This document shows, piece by piece, positions 51,288-59,468 of a stretch of DNA of 64,000 nucleotides. Under the pieces are notes generated by a model that searched no databases, was not told the DNA's origin, and saw only the letters and a list, made by a program, of their open reading frames with translations. Made by a program: the position numbers and the translations under genes. Source of the stretch: G020348185 sp964525045 (GTDB lineage Bacteria; Nitrospirota; Nitrospiria; Nitrospirales; UBA8639); NCBI GenBank assembly GCA_964525045.1, contig CAZGFD010000019.1, positions 5,879 to 69,878 of the forward strand. Direction: 5' to 3'. Positions within the stretch are counted from its first letter, which is position 1; each line of letters begins with the position of its first letter.

Positions 51288-51320
51288 TCTTTTTGCTTAA
51301 ATTAGCAAAAAGAGGTCGCC

Positions 51321-52085
51321 TTATTTGGCAGCTGTGATTCGAACTTTAATGACATCAAAGGTGGCTTTGGGGACCACTTGCTTGGCGACGAGTTCCCCCC
51401 GTAAACGATAAGGACGGTTTTCCACCACGTCTTGTGCCATTTCTTTAGTGAGCCCCAGAAACAGCACAAGATCATTCACACTAGCCGTATTGATGTTGAC
51501 AGGAGCCACCTTTTCCTTTTTGGGAGGTGTTTTCGCCACAACTTTTGGGGGTGGGGTTGGTCTCGATTTAGGCGGAATTGCCCTTGCCCGAGCCTTGGGT
51601 CGGGCTTTTTGAGGAGGGGGAGATGAGAGTCGCGGATTTGCCCGAGAGGATAGTTTGGCCGCTTTTTTCTGTCTCGCTTCCTTTAATTCTTTTTGATAGC
51701 GAATGACGGTATCTTTCAGAGCCTTCGCCTGCCCTTTGAGTTTTCGGTATTCACCGGTTACCGTTCGAAGTTTGGCTGCCAACAGTTGTTTCTCTTGATT
51801 TAACTCCTTTTCCCGAGATTCGAGCAGCGCCTTTTCGTTTTGACCTCCTTCCTTGATACGCTGAACCTCGGATGTCAACACTTCTAAGTCCCTTGACATC
51901 TTCTCATTCGAACCCTTGAGATTCTTGATCTGGTTCTCCAGGGCATCGCGATGCATACGGCTTTTCTCCAACTCAGCTTTGGCAGATTCCATGTCCGAGA
52001 TAGCCGCGTCATACTTTTTCTTCGAGACCATGCAGCCCGGCAAGACCAAGGCACAGAGCACGACAAGCGATACCCAGATCTTCAT
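51321..52085 (-). CDS. coiled-coil lipoprotein with ComEA-like helix-hairpin-helix C-terminus
   Basis: About 254 residues. A type II signal peptide MKIWVSLVVLCALVLPGC gives an acylated Cys at residue 18. A long coiled coil follows (about 25-150), then a Pro/Lys/Ala-rich basic linker (SSPPPQKARPKARARAIPP). The last ~55 residues, VNINTASVNDLVLFLGLTKE onwards, match a ComEA-type helix-hairpin-helix, with INTAS, GLTKEMAQ and ENRPYRLRGEL. AGGAGG lies 6-7 nt before ATG 52085; the longer ORF is not needed. Such domains often bind DNA; in an envelope lipoprotein this is unusual. Function unknown. Confidence 0.75.
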   Translation of the reverse strand: MKIWVSLVVLCALVLPGCMVSKKKYDAAISDMESAKAELEKSRMHRDALENQIKNLKGSNEKMSRDLEVLTSEVQRIKEGGQNEKALLESREKELNQEKQLLAAKLRTVTGEYRKLKGQAKALKDTVIRYQKELKEARQKKAAKLSSRANPRLSSPPPQKARPKARARAIPPKSRPTPPPKVVAKTPPKKEKVAPVNINTASVNDLVLFLGLTKEMAQDVVENRPYRLRGELVAKQVVPKATFDVIKVRITAAK

Positions 52086-52108
52086 GAGTTCCCTCCTGTT
52101 GCGATCAA

Positions 52109-52250
52109 TCTCAAATTTCATATCTCACATCTCAAAACAAAAAATTCATAAATCTCAGATTTCAAATCTCAAATTATTTCTTTAAATCTGAAATCTCACT
52201 TTTCATATCTCAAAATGGGGATCTGAGATGTGAGATTTGAAATCTGAGAT
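52109..52250. repeat. heptad repeat element, TCTCAGA family, two arms
   Basis: Units TCTCAAA, TTTCATA, TCTCACA, TCTCAAA, ACAAAAA, ATTCATA, then TCTCAGA, TTTCAAA, TCTCAAA, and later TCTGAAA, TCTCACT, TTTCATA, TCTCAAA, ATGGGGA, TCTGAGA, TGTGAGA, TTTGAAA, TCTGAGA. The phase holds except for one or two slips in the middle. Start and end arms are complementary. It fills the gap between the nitrilase-family gene and the lipoprotein gene. Confidence 0.87.
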
Positions 52251-52302
52251 TCGTTCCCCCACCTGCATGCTATTGCAATGAGATTTAGAGCGTCAAGACG
52301 GG

Positions 52303-53100
52303 CTAGCCCAGGTCATATAAGTGAGGTTTTCGATCCTTCCAGAGGTCGTTGTATGGATTCAAGGATTTCCGACGGGCTTCCTGAACGTCGATGTCACACA
52401 AGATGAGTTCAGGGTGATCTGGCGATGCCCGGTGAAGGACTTCCCCAAGCGGGGAAACAACTTCGCTCTTTCCAATAAATCGAAGAGGAGGTTTCTGGCC
52501 CCGCTCTTCCTCACCAATTCGATTCGCCGTGACGGCATAGATCCTGTTCTCCAAGCAACGGGTTACCATGGCATCCGGGCAATGAGGAAGCACGAGATTT
52601 GACGGATGACAAAGGATATCCGCACCCTTGAGGGCCAAGGTTCGAGCCGACTCCGGATAATACCAATCAAAGCAGATGAGAATACCAATTCGTGCCAAAC
52701 CAATATCCCATATTGGGAAACCGGTATCCCCCGGAGAAAACAATACGGTCTCTTCAAAAAACAAATGCGTTTTGCGGTAAACCCCCAGAAATCCCTGAGG
52801 GCCGACAAGAATCGCAGAATTAAACAATTGAGTATTTTGCCGCTCAGGGAGTCCGGCCACGATGTACATGTTGCGTGATCGGGCCAACTCCGACAACCGA
52901 ATGGTGGTCGGCCCATCCGGGACAGGCTCAGATAAGCTGAGGACCTCCTCTCTCGAAATAAATTGGTAGCCGGTCATGGCCAATTCGGGCAAAACAAGAA
53001 GATCGCACTCGATGGACTCAATTTGACGCCCTACCCTATCAAGGTTGGTTTTGACTTCGCCAAATACCGGTGCAAATTGATACAATCCGACTTTCATCAT
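52303..53100 (-). CDS. carbon-nitrogen hydrolase (nitrilase superfamily)
   Basis: A 265-residue amidase-type enzyme. The catalytic triad is Glu in LLVLPELAMTGY, Lys in GVYRKTHLF and Cys in GILICFDWYYPES. It hydrolyses C-N bonds of amides; candidates include omega-amidase and N-carbamoylputrescine amidase-like proteins, but sequence cannot settle the substrate. The N-terminus MMKVGLYQFAPVFGEV is typical. A strong terminator separates it from smbP upstream. Confidence 0.88.
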   Translation of the reverse strand: MMKVGLYQFAPVFGEVKTNLDRVGRQIESIECDLLVLPELAMTGYQFISREEVLSLSEPVPDGPTTIRLSELARSRNMYIVAGLPERQNTQLFNSAILVGPQGFLGVYRKTHLFFEETVLFSPGDTGFPIWDIGLARIGILICFDWYYPESARTLALKGADILCHPSNLVLPHCPDAMVTRCLENRIYAVTANRIGEEERGQKPPLRFIGKSEVVSPLGEVLHRASPDHPELILCDIDVQEARRKSLNPYNDLWKDRKPHLYDLG

Positions 53101-53114
53101 CCAAGTCCCGGGAT

Positions 53115-53146
53115 AAAAAAAGCGGGTAGGACGACCCTACCCGCTT
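53115..53146 (-). terminator. strong intrinsic terminator after smbP
   Basis: On the minus strand AAGCGGGTAGG pairs perfectly with CCTACCCGCTT across a 5-nt loop and is followed by a run of seven T. It would stop transcripts from the small metal-binding protein gene before the nitrilase-family gene. Confidence 0.9.
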
Positions 53147-53173
53147 GTTTAGCCCTTATTTCGATCGTAATTA

Positions 53174-53527
53174 TTAATTGACCTCTTTCATATGCATAAC
53201 GGCACTCTTCGCGTGTTTGGTCCCCTCTTCGGCATGACCCTTCTTTCCATGCATAATCGCTTCCTGTAGTTCGCTCACCCCTTCATCTAAATGAGGATTA
53301 TTCACTTCCTTCTGGGCCGCTTGGGCATGCATCAGCGCTTCTTCGGCATGTTCAACAAGAGCATCAGCATGTCCCATCCCGCCATGCTTGGCCGCTCCTT
53401 GCGCGTGGGCAATGGCCTCATCAACATGCGGATTGCCTGCCAGGACCGGAGAGGTACACAGGACCATAATTACTCCCGAGAGAAGGATACTTGCCAACAA
53501 AGCCGTATGAATTCTCATTCGATGCAT
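53174..53527 (-). CDS. smbP: SmbP-like small His-rich metal-binding protein
   Basis: About 117 residues with a signal peptide ending near PVLAGNPH. The mature protein is a four-helix-like series of His-containing repeats: HVDEAIAHAQGAAKHG, HADALVEHAEEALMHAQAA, HLDEGVSELQEAIMHGK, HAEEGTKHAKSAVMHMK. This is the pattern of SmbP, a periplasmic copper-binding protein first found in Nitrosomonas europaea. Many His at helix positions could bind Cu or Ni. ATG 53527 has AAGGAGG 6 nt upstream. It has its own strong terminator. Family call is by pattern, the metal is inferred. Confidence 0.85.
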   Translation of the reverse strand: MHRMRIHTALLASILLSGVIMVLCTSPVLAGNPHVDEAIAHAQGAAKHGGMGHADALVEHAEEALMHAQAAQKEVNNPHLDEGVSELQEAIMHGKKGHAEEGTKHAKSAVMHMKEVN

Positions 53528-53616
53528 TCGCAACCTCCTTGGTTATTAAATGATTAACGTCGACCTGAACGCCCCCAAAAAAACCTTTTATATCCTCGCA
53601 TGGCTACGTCTGAAGA

Positions 53617-54486
53617 TCAAGATGGTTTGACTTCGGTCGGATTCGTCACCTTATACAGTAATTTCACATCCTTTTCGGCCGGAGCCGCAAAATCCCGACT
53701 CCATTCCCACCAGGACCCCGGATAGGTTCTAACCCTGTCGTATCCGATAAATCTCAGCAGAAAATACAGCCAAGCCGATCTGACTCCACCTAAGCAATAG
53801 GTAATTATTTCTTGTTTTTCGTGGAGTCCATTGTCCTCAAATATCTTTCTTATCGCCTCCGGGTCCTTCACCGTGGCATCGGGATTGAGAAAACCGTTCC
53901 ATGGAATATTAATGGCGGATGGAATATGGCCGGCCCGGGGAAGACCCTCGATCTCTTTACCGGCATATTCCTCGACACTTCGGGCATCGATAAGGAGGGT
54001 ATCGGGATGAGCCTGTTTGACTATTTTTTTCAAGTCGTCCTTCTTCACCATCACTTCCGGGCATATGGAAGCCCGAAAGTTCCCGGGCTTGGCCTGAATA
54101 GGCTTATGCTCATAGGGCCGATGCTCTTGAACCCATTTCACCCACCCTCCATCCACAATACGCACGCTTTGGTGCCCCAAATATTGAAGCATCCAAAACA
54201 TTCTCCCTTCATCTCCCCAATTATCAAAAGGATTCGAATAGATCACGATGTCACTCGTATTGTTGATTCCCAGAGACTGAAGGCGCTGCTCGATGCGCGA
54301 GACATCAGGATCCAGCAGTCCCTTCGCCACCGCGGAGGGATCACTATATTCATGCCACGTGGAATGGACGGCGCCCGGGATATGCGAGGAATAGGCCGCA
54401 GCTCCTCTCACATCAATAATCACCAAATCTTCGCGACCCAAATTTTGTGCTAATGTTTCGGTATCGATCAAATAATCCTGAACCAT
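53617..54486 (-). CDS. two-domain rhodanese (thiosulfate/3-mercaptopyruvate sulfurtransferase)
   Basis: About 289 residues with two rhodanese modules. The N-terminal one has DLVIIDVRGAAAYSSHIPGA and lacks the active Cys (IVIYSNPFDN). The C-terminal one has LLIDARSVEEYAG and the catalytic loop ITYCLGGVRSAW with Cys. No signal peptide. I chose ATG 54486 with GAGGAG about 7 nt upstream. It is third in the operon with the HDAC-family and multiheme cytochrome genes, 27 nt downstream of the latter, suggesting a shared sulfur-related role (inference). Confidence 0.88.
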   Translation of the reverse strand: MVQDYLIDTETLAQNLGREDLVIIDVRGAAAYSSHIPGAVHSTWHEYSDPSAVAKGLLDPDVSRIEQRLQSLGINNTSDIVIYSNPFDNWGDEGRMFWMLQYLGHQSVRIVDGGWVKWVQEHRPYEHKPIQAKPGNFRASICPEVMVKKDDLKKIVKQAHPDTLLIDARSVEEYAGKEIEGLPRAGHIPSAINIPWNGFLNPDATVKDPEAIRKIFEDNGLHEKQEIITYCLGGVRSAWLYFLLRFIGYDRVRTYPGSWWEWSRDFAAPAEKDVKLLYKVTNPTEVKPS

Positions 54487-54513
54487 TACTGTCTCCTCAT
54501 ACAAAAATCTTTG

Positions 54514-55806
54514 TTAACCCACCGGACTGGGTTCCATTTCCTTGGCACAACCCACGCGCGGATCAAGGGGTTGGTCCTGCAAGGCCACAGAAAGGGATTC
54601 ATCCAGTGGAAAGTTTCGTTCATAAATCGTGAACACATAGGGATCTTTGGCGGTCAATTCATACTTCTCTCGAAGCATTTCATGCTGGTCATCAGTCAAG
54701 ATATGATACCGAATCCGGGTTTGAACTTTCCAATTTCTGGCGTCTTCGGGAACGTCAAAAGTGAATTCGTAATCCCGGCTGGCCAGCGGCAAGAGCCGAT
54801 TATCATACACTTCCCATATCACCGGCTGCCAGAGGATCCATCGCCCCATCGTATCGGCCTGCTGCCGAATCACTCTCTGCTCCTCATCCTTGACTAAGAA
54901 TTCGACGGTAAAATGCCGATCAGGATCGCCGGTTGGAATCTTATGGCCAGCCCCCGCATTGATGAGCGTGAGAGTAAACGTCACCCGCTCACCGGGTTGG
55001 GGCCGTGGTGGATCAGCAATGACCTGAACGGCTATCGCTCGTTTAATCATATCCGGATCGTGCCCTCCTCTCCACAGATGACGACGCCCCGATCGAATGG
55101 GGCCACCCTGAGCCACTGGCCGTGTCACCTCGGGCATATGACAACTCTGACAGATCATACCCTTTTCTTTCATAAAGAATTCCCCCTCATACTCGGCATA
55201 GGTGCCACAGGGCCCGACATTATAAAACTGGAACGGCCCTGACACGACATTATGACACCGATAACAGATCTGTTTGGTCCGGAACTTTGGATCAAACTGG
55301 ACCGGATGAGGAGCAGCCGAATCATCGTACGGACCATAAATGACCCCATCTTTCACATGACACACCGCACAGGTCACTCCTTCTTTTTGGTATTCAGGGT
55401 CATAATTCATATTGGGAATTTGAACGGCCCGTTCAACTCGACCCCGGGGAATTTCCTGAATCAGAGTCGGCTGTTGATTTTCCAGAGGTGTATGACAATT
55501 TAAACACACCCAAATATTGCCATCTTTTTTCCAATAGGCTTGAAAGAAAGGATCCTCGTAGGCATGCGCATGAATACTGGACTTCCACTCCTCATAAATC
55601 TCTTTATGACATCGTCCGCATTCCTTGGCTTTCAAACTGGTTAACCCATCCGGAACTTTTTGATAGGGAATGGCTCGGGCATAGTCGTCCCGCAATCCAA
55701 AAATGACCGTGGGTCGAAGTTCAGTGTAAAACAGATACACGGCCACCGCGCCAAGGCAAATGAGAAGAATAACCACGCTACCCAGTCGTCTCCGCTTTTG
55801 ATCCAT
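54514..55806 (-). CDS. membrane-anchored multiheme cytochrome c (five CxxCH)
   Basis: 430 residues, an N-terminal anchor helix (SVVILLICLGAVAVYLFYTEL) and five heme motifs: CGRCH, CLNCH, CAVCH, CYRCH and CQSCH, between about residues 63 and 220. The C-terminal 200 residues form a heme-free beta-rich domain (PQPGERVTFTLTLINAGAGHKIPTGD). The spacing recalls the cytochrome c554/c552-type nitrogen- and sulfur-cycle family, but no close member is certain. It begins 3 nt after the HDAC-family stop and precedes the rhodanese. Heme lyase or catalysis cannot be decided; electron transfer is secure. Confidence 0.85.
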   Translation of the reverse strand: MDQKRRRLGSVVILLICLGAVAVYLFYTELRPTVIFGLRDDYARAIPYQKVPDGLTSLKAKECGRCHKEIYEEWKSSIHAHAYEDPFFQAYWKKDGNIWVCLNCHTPLENQQPTLIQEIPRGRVERAVQIPNMNYDPEYQKEGVTCAVCHVKDGVIYGPYDDSAAPHPVQFDPKFRTKQICYRCHNVVSGPFQFYNVGPCGTYAEYEGEFFMKEKGMICQSCHMPEVTRPVAQGGPIRSGRRHLWRGGHDPDMIKRAIAVQVIADPPRPQPGERVTFTLTLINAGAGHKIPTGDPDRHFTVEFLVKDEEQRVIRQQADTMGRWILWQPVIWEVYDNRLLPLASRDYEFTFDVPEDARNWKVQTRIRYHILTDDQHEMLREKYELTAKDPYVFTIYERNFPLDESLSVALQDQPLDPRVGCAKEMEPSPVG

Positions 55807-55809
55807 GAT

Positions 55810-56754
55810 TTACGCTTCCAACAGTCCTACAATATGGCGGTTGACTGAGGCGGCCAGCCCTTGCAGGTGGTAACCTCCCTCAAGACAGGATATCACTCTT
55901 CCTGATGCGTGGCGTTTGGCAATATCGGTGACTATCCTGGTGAGTGACCCGTAGCCCTCTTCCGTTAAATTCATGCTGGCTAAGGGATCATCCCGATGCG
56001 CATCGAAGCCGGCCGAGACAAGAACCAACTCCGGCTTAAATGCCTCTGCGGCCGGGACTAATTCATTTTGAAACACCTCGCAATATTCCTCATCCCCCTC
56101 ACCACCAGACATCGGAATATTGATCGTCAGCCCTTTCCCATCCCCACGTCCTCTTTCCGAGGAATGGCCGGTTCCAGGATAGTGGGGATATTGATGGGTA
56201 CTAAAAAATAATACGGTTGGGTCTTCATCAAATGTATGTTGGGTGCCGTTTCCATGGTGCACATCCCAATCTACAATGAGGACTCGTCCCAGTCCGTGAT
56301 GTTTCTGGGCATACCGGGCCGCAATCGCAACATTATTGAAAAAACAAAAACCCATGGCCCGGTTGGTTTCGGCATGATGTCCCGGAGGGCGAAGGGCACA
56401 AAAAACCTGGTCGACCTGTTGATTCATGACCGCATCCACCGCCTTGATAGCCCCACCGGCGGCCAAATAGGCAGCATGTAAGGTCCCGGGGGACATAGTC
56501 GTATCAGGATCCAGGGAAGTATAACCGGAAATTGGAGCGCGACTTTCGAGGCTATCAATATAAGATCTCGTATGCACTTCGGCAATCCAATCCTTTGACG
56601 CCAATTGGGGCTCAAGCAGGACCAGCCGATCTACCGTTTTTGTGGATTGGAGGTGAGATTGAATAGCCCTGAGCCGGTCGGGCGATTCCGGATGCCCGGC
56701 CCCCATCTCATGGCCTAGAAACCCAGGATGGAATACAAACCCTACACGACCCAT
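55810..56754 (-). CDS. histone deacetylase-family (AcuC/acetylpolyamine) amidohydrolase
   Basis: 314 residues of the HDAC superfamily. Zinc and catalytic motifs are intact: RPPGHHAE, DWDVHHGNGTQHTF and SAGFDAHRDDPLA, with CLEGGYHLQGLA near the end. Bacterial members deacetylate proteins (AcuC) or polyamines. No signal peptide, so it is cytoplasmic, whereas the next gene encodes a periplasmic cytochrome. It heads a three-gene operon. Confidence 0.9.
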   Translation of the reverse strand: MGRVGFVFHPGFLGHEMGAGHPESPDRLRAIQSHLQSTKTVDRLVLLEPQLASKDWIAEVHTRSYIDSLESRAPISGYTSLDPDTTMSPGTLHAAYLAAGGAIKAVDAVMNQQVDQVFCALRPPGHHAETNRAMGFCFFNNVAIAARYAQKHHGLGRVLIVDWDVHHGNGTQHTFDEDPTVLFFSTHQYPHYPGTGHSSERGRGDGKGLTINIPMSGGEGDEEYCEVFQNELVPAAEAFKPELVLVSAGFDAHRDDPLASMNLTEEGYGSLTRIVTDIAKRHASGRVISCLEGGYHLQGLAASVNRHIVGLLEA

Positions 56755-56787
56755 GGTTCGGGGACTAAGAACCCACTATGTAAAAGA

Positions 56788-56847
56788 ATTTCAAGTTTCA
56801 CGTTTCAGGTTTCAGGAAAAAAGAAGTTTCGGGTTCCGGGTATCATG
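56788..56847. repeat. heptad repeat tract, GTTTCAG family
   Basis: AATTTCA, AGTTTCA, CGTTTCA, GGTTTCA, then after GGAAAAA the motifs GTTTCGGGTTCCGGG. It lies about 34 nt upstream of the HDAC-family start, probably in its leader. Confidence 0.75.
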
Positions 56848-57005
56848 TCGTGGAGCAATTCACTCTTAGATTCCTTCGACTCTGCGGTTGCGTTTTAGCC
56901 ATTCGATGCTAGCATAGGCCACCTGGTTAGACAACGGGAATGACAACATGATAGCCTGCAAAATTGTTTCCCCATTCGATGGATTCCCCTTTATAAGGAC
57001 AACAG

Positions 57006-57320
57006 ATGCCAGATCCAAAAATAGAACAATTTAAAAAAGTGCTAAAGATTGACCCTAACGATGAAACCCTCTGGTTTGGGCTGGGAAAGGCCTACATGGG
57101 CGAGGAAAATTGGCCGGAAGCCATTTCAGCCTTGGAGAATTGCGTTCAAGTTAAACCAACATACTCAGCAGCCTTTTTTGCACTGGCACAGTCACTTCAG
57201 AGTAATAACGAAATCGAGAAGTGCCGGGAAGTGTGCGCGAAAGGCATTGAGATTGCCAAAACAAATGGGGACCTCCTGGTTATTAAGAACCTAGAAGAAT
57301 TGCAGGCCTCCCTGCCGTAA
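57006..57320 (+). CDS. small tetratricopeptide repeat protein
   Basis: 104 residues, about three TPR units: DETLWFGLGKAYMGEENWPE, AISALENCVQVKPTYSAAFF and ALAQSLQSNNEIEKCREVCA. No signal peptide or membrane helix. TPRs mediate protein contacts; no partner is evident. The stop is 2 nt before a heptad tract of the TCTCAGA family. ATG 57006 has no strong ribosome site. Confidence 0.78.
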   Translation: MPDPKIEQFKKVLKIDPNDETLWFGLGKAYMGEENWPEAISALENCVQVKPTYSAAFFALAQSLQSNNEIEKCREVCAKGIEIAKTNGDLLVIKNLEELQASLP

Positions 57321-57322
57321 GA

Positions 57323-57428
57323 TCTCACATTTCAAATCTCATATCTCAAATGTAAATCCAAAAATTTCAGGATTCACTTTTCAGATCTCAACCTTACCAT
57401 CTGAAATGTGAGATCTGAGATTTGAGAT
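57323..57428. repeat. heptad repeat element, TCTCAGA family, two arms
   Basis: The clearest case. Fifteen units in unbroken 7-nt phase: TCTCACA, TTTCAAA, TCTCATA, TCTCAAA, TGTAAAT, CCAAAAA, TTTCAGG, ATTCACT, TTTCAGA, TCTCAAC, CTTACCA, TCTGAAA, TGTGAGA, TCTGAGA, TTTGAGA. The phase persists even through spacer units, and arms are complementary. It fills exactly the gap between the converging TPR stop (57320) and the stop codon at 57430. Confidence 0.92.
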
Positions 57429-57429
57429 C

Positions 57430-58293
57430 CTATAAGGTGGTTTTCAAGGCCTGAACTTCCCGATGACTCAGTGCATACGTGGCAAAGTCATTGACCACCA
57501 ATAATCGGATACGCGGCAAAGCGACATCCGCTCCTGACCGAGTCACCCAATGTGTCTGACTCAGTCGAACATTGGATCGAGATACCTCAGCGGGAACATT
57601 CCAGCACGTTAAGAGGACCCCACTCAATTGAGGTATGCCGGCAAGAGTCGTTGTCAGCATACCCGCCACCCGTTGGAGATCGAGTTTTCCCTCTAGGACG
57701 GGCCCTCCTTCTACTAATTCATCCTTTGGTATCGTGACGGCCAACAGGACCGGTGCGCAATACCGACTCAACTGTCTGGACTTTTCTGCCATCCTCGCCA
57801 GCAATCGACGGACAAATGCCTCCTGGCGGATATCTCCTGCCGGACATCCATCTGCCAGGTCCAATCCGGGACCTGGTCTCCCCGAACGCCGCGCGGAAGG
57901 ATTCGGAATAATGGCCGTGATTTCAACAAAAAGACGGGTGGTGTCCAGCCAACATTCAAGATCAGCAGTCCTCGCATCAGATTCCTGAAGAAAGGCAATA
58001 GTGAATCCTGCTTTCGTTAAGGAATGCGCCACCTCTACCTCCGCCTGGGCGGGCTCTGATACCCCTCGTTTTTGACGTTCGAATTGTTCGCGTAACTCGG
58101 CCAACCGGGTACGACTCTCTTCATCATGGCAAAGGTCGTACAACTGATGCCATCGAGCCCCAAACTCCTGAATACGTTTTTTTAATTTTTTTCTCCTGAC
58201 TTGCTGGAGCGTGGTTTCTTTATGCGGTGGAGCATTCGGAGTAGACATCTTTGGCAGACCATTTTTCATGAAGGTCGGTCCCTTTTGAAACAT
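57430..58293 (-). CDS. unknown protein with possible nuclease-like (PD-(D/E)xK-type) core
   Basis: 287 residues. The N-terminus is basic and helical (about 25-75: RRKKLKKRIQEFGARWHQLY). The centre has a pattern AEVEVAHSLTKAGFTIAFL, then TADLECWLDTTRLFVEITAI: a Glu helix, an Asp, and an E-x-T strand, as in PD-(D/E)xK folds with Lys replaced by Thr. Residues 150-260 are strand-rich (VLLAVTIPKDEL, GVLLTCWN). I do not recognise a family. It overlaps the upstream dehydratase stop by 1 nt (TAATG), so it is co-transcribed. Nuclease activity is a guess. Confidence 0.6.
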   Translation of the reverse strand: MFQKGPTFMKNGLPKMSTPNAPPHKETTLQQVRRKKLKKRIQEFGARWHQLYDLCHDEESRTRLAELREQFERQKRGVSEPAQAEVEVAHSLTKAGFTIAFLQESDARTADLECWLDTTRLFVEITAIIPNPSARRSGRPGPGLDLADGCPAGDIRQEAFVRRLLARMAEKSRQLSRYCAPVLLAVTIPKDELVEGGPVLEGKLDLQRVAGMLTTTLAGIPQLSGVLLTCWNVPAEVSRSNVRLSQTHWVTRSGADVALPRIRLLVVNDFATYALSHREVQALKTTL

Positions 58294-59255
58294 TACACTT
58301 TCTCTTTGCTACAGACTTCACAAAAGTGTAGCAGATCAATGTTCCCGCCAGTCAGAATGACCCCCACCCGTTTCCCTTTCAAAGCTGGTTCGCCACGGAG
58401 GATAGGGGCCAGTGCCACCGCACTCGAGGGTTCGATAACAATTTTCAATCGCTCAAAGGCTACATGCATGGCCTGGACAATTTCGTGTTCCTCCACGACA
58501 AACACCCCTTCGAGATGTTGTCGTAGAATGGCCAAAGTTAATTCCCCCAGGCTGGTGCGTAACCCTTCTGCAATGGTATCCCTCCTTTCGGGGATCACAA
58601 TTCGATTCTCCTGAATTGAGCACATCGCGTCTAAAGCCCATGCCGGTTCACATGCGTAGACTTGTATGGCCGGATTTCGACCGTGGGCGGCCAGACATGT
58701 TCCGGAAAGGAGGCCTCCTCCTCCGACAGGACCCAGGATGACATCTAAATCAGGCTGAGAGTCCAACAATTCCAGGGTCGCCGTGCCCTGGCCCGCTATG
58801 ACATGTGGATCATTAAAGGCATGGACGAATCGGCCGTTGGTTTGCTCCATCAGATCATGAACCATTTGCTCCCCTTCGTCCCCTGAGGCCGCCTGATGGA
58901 CGGTGGCCCCATAGCCTTGAACAGCTGAAAGTTTGAGAGGATTGACCGGAACGGGCATCACAATGATGGCCTGAAGTCCCCGCAATCGGCATGAAAGTGC
59001 CACTCCCTGTGCATGGTTACCGGAAGAAAGCGCGATGACCGGTCGCCCGGCTTCAGTCTGTTTAATCCGGGCAATCGCGTTGTAGGCCCCCCGAAATTTG
59101 AAGGCTCCAACCCGTTGAAAATTCTCACACTTTAGAAAAATTGTCGCGGCGGAACTGGAATTAACATATTGAGAGGTCAATACCGGGGTGCGATGCACGA
59201 CACCTTTGAGAATATTTTGAGCCTGAAGGACATCGGAATAGGTCATGTCAGCCAT
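58293..59255 (-). CDS. PLP-dependent threonine/serine dehydratase-family enzyme
   Basis: 320 residues of fold type II PLP enzymes. The PLP Lys is in QRVGAFKFRGAYNAI, the substrate loop SSGNHAQGVALSC, the phosphate loop GPVGGGGLLSG and the C-terminal TGGNIDL. No C-terminal ACT regulatory domain is present, so it resembles catabolic threonine dehydratase or serine racemase rather than IlvA. It could supply 2-oxobutyrate for isoleucine synthesis, but it is far from the ilv operon. Substrate remains open. Confidence 0.85.
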   Translation of the reverse strand: MADMTYSDVLQAQNILKGVVHRTPVLTSQYVNSSSAATIFLKCENFQRVGAFKFRGAYNAIARIKQTEAGRPVIALSSGNHAQGVALSCRLRGLQAIIVMPVPVNPLKLSAVQGYGATVHQAASGDEGEQMVHDLMEQTNGRFVHAFNDPHVIAGQGTATLELLDSQPDLDVILGPVGGGGLLSGTCLAAHGRNPAIQVYACEPAWALDAMCSIQENRIVIPERRDTIAEGLRTSLGELTLAILRQHLEGVFVVEEHEIVQAMHVAFERLKIVIEPSSAVALAPILRGEPALKGKRVGVILTGGNIDLLHFCEVCSKEKV

Positions 59256-59468
59256 GGGTCCCCTCGTTTCAATACCCCCGCGGCTTAACCAGCTCTAAGA
59301 ATTTCCACCCGACGGGTTCCGCCTATGTATGAAGGTGAGGAATGGGCTCTCTGTGCGGACTGGTTTAATTCTTTAAGGGCGAATGCCTGTAGGAGAAAAA
59401 AATAGTCGGATAAGGAAAAGGATACAATCCGCCAAGAACCAGTCCATTAAGACCCGATATCTTGAGGG

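Noticed and set aside
52109..52250. Heptad tracts as ordinary rho-independent terminators
   Set aside because: Stems are long and A/T-rich with many mismatches and no consistent T run; some copies have a single arm and lie in 5' leaders.
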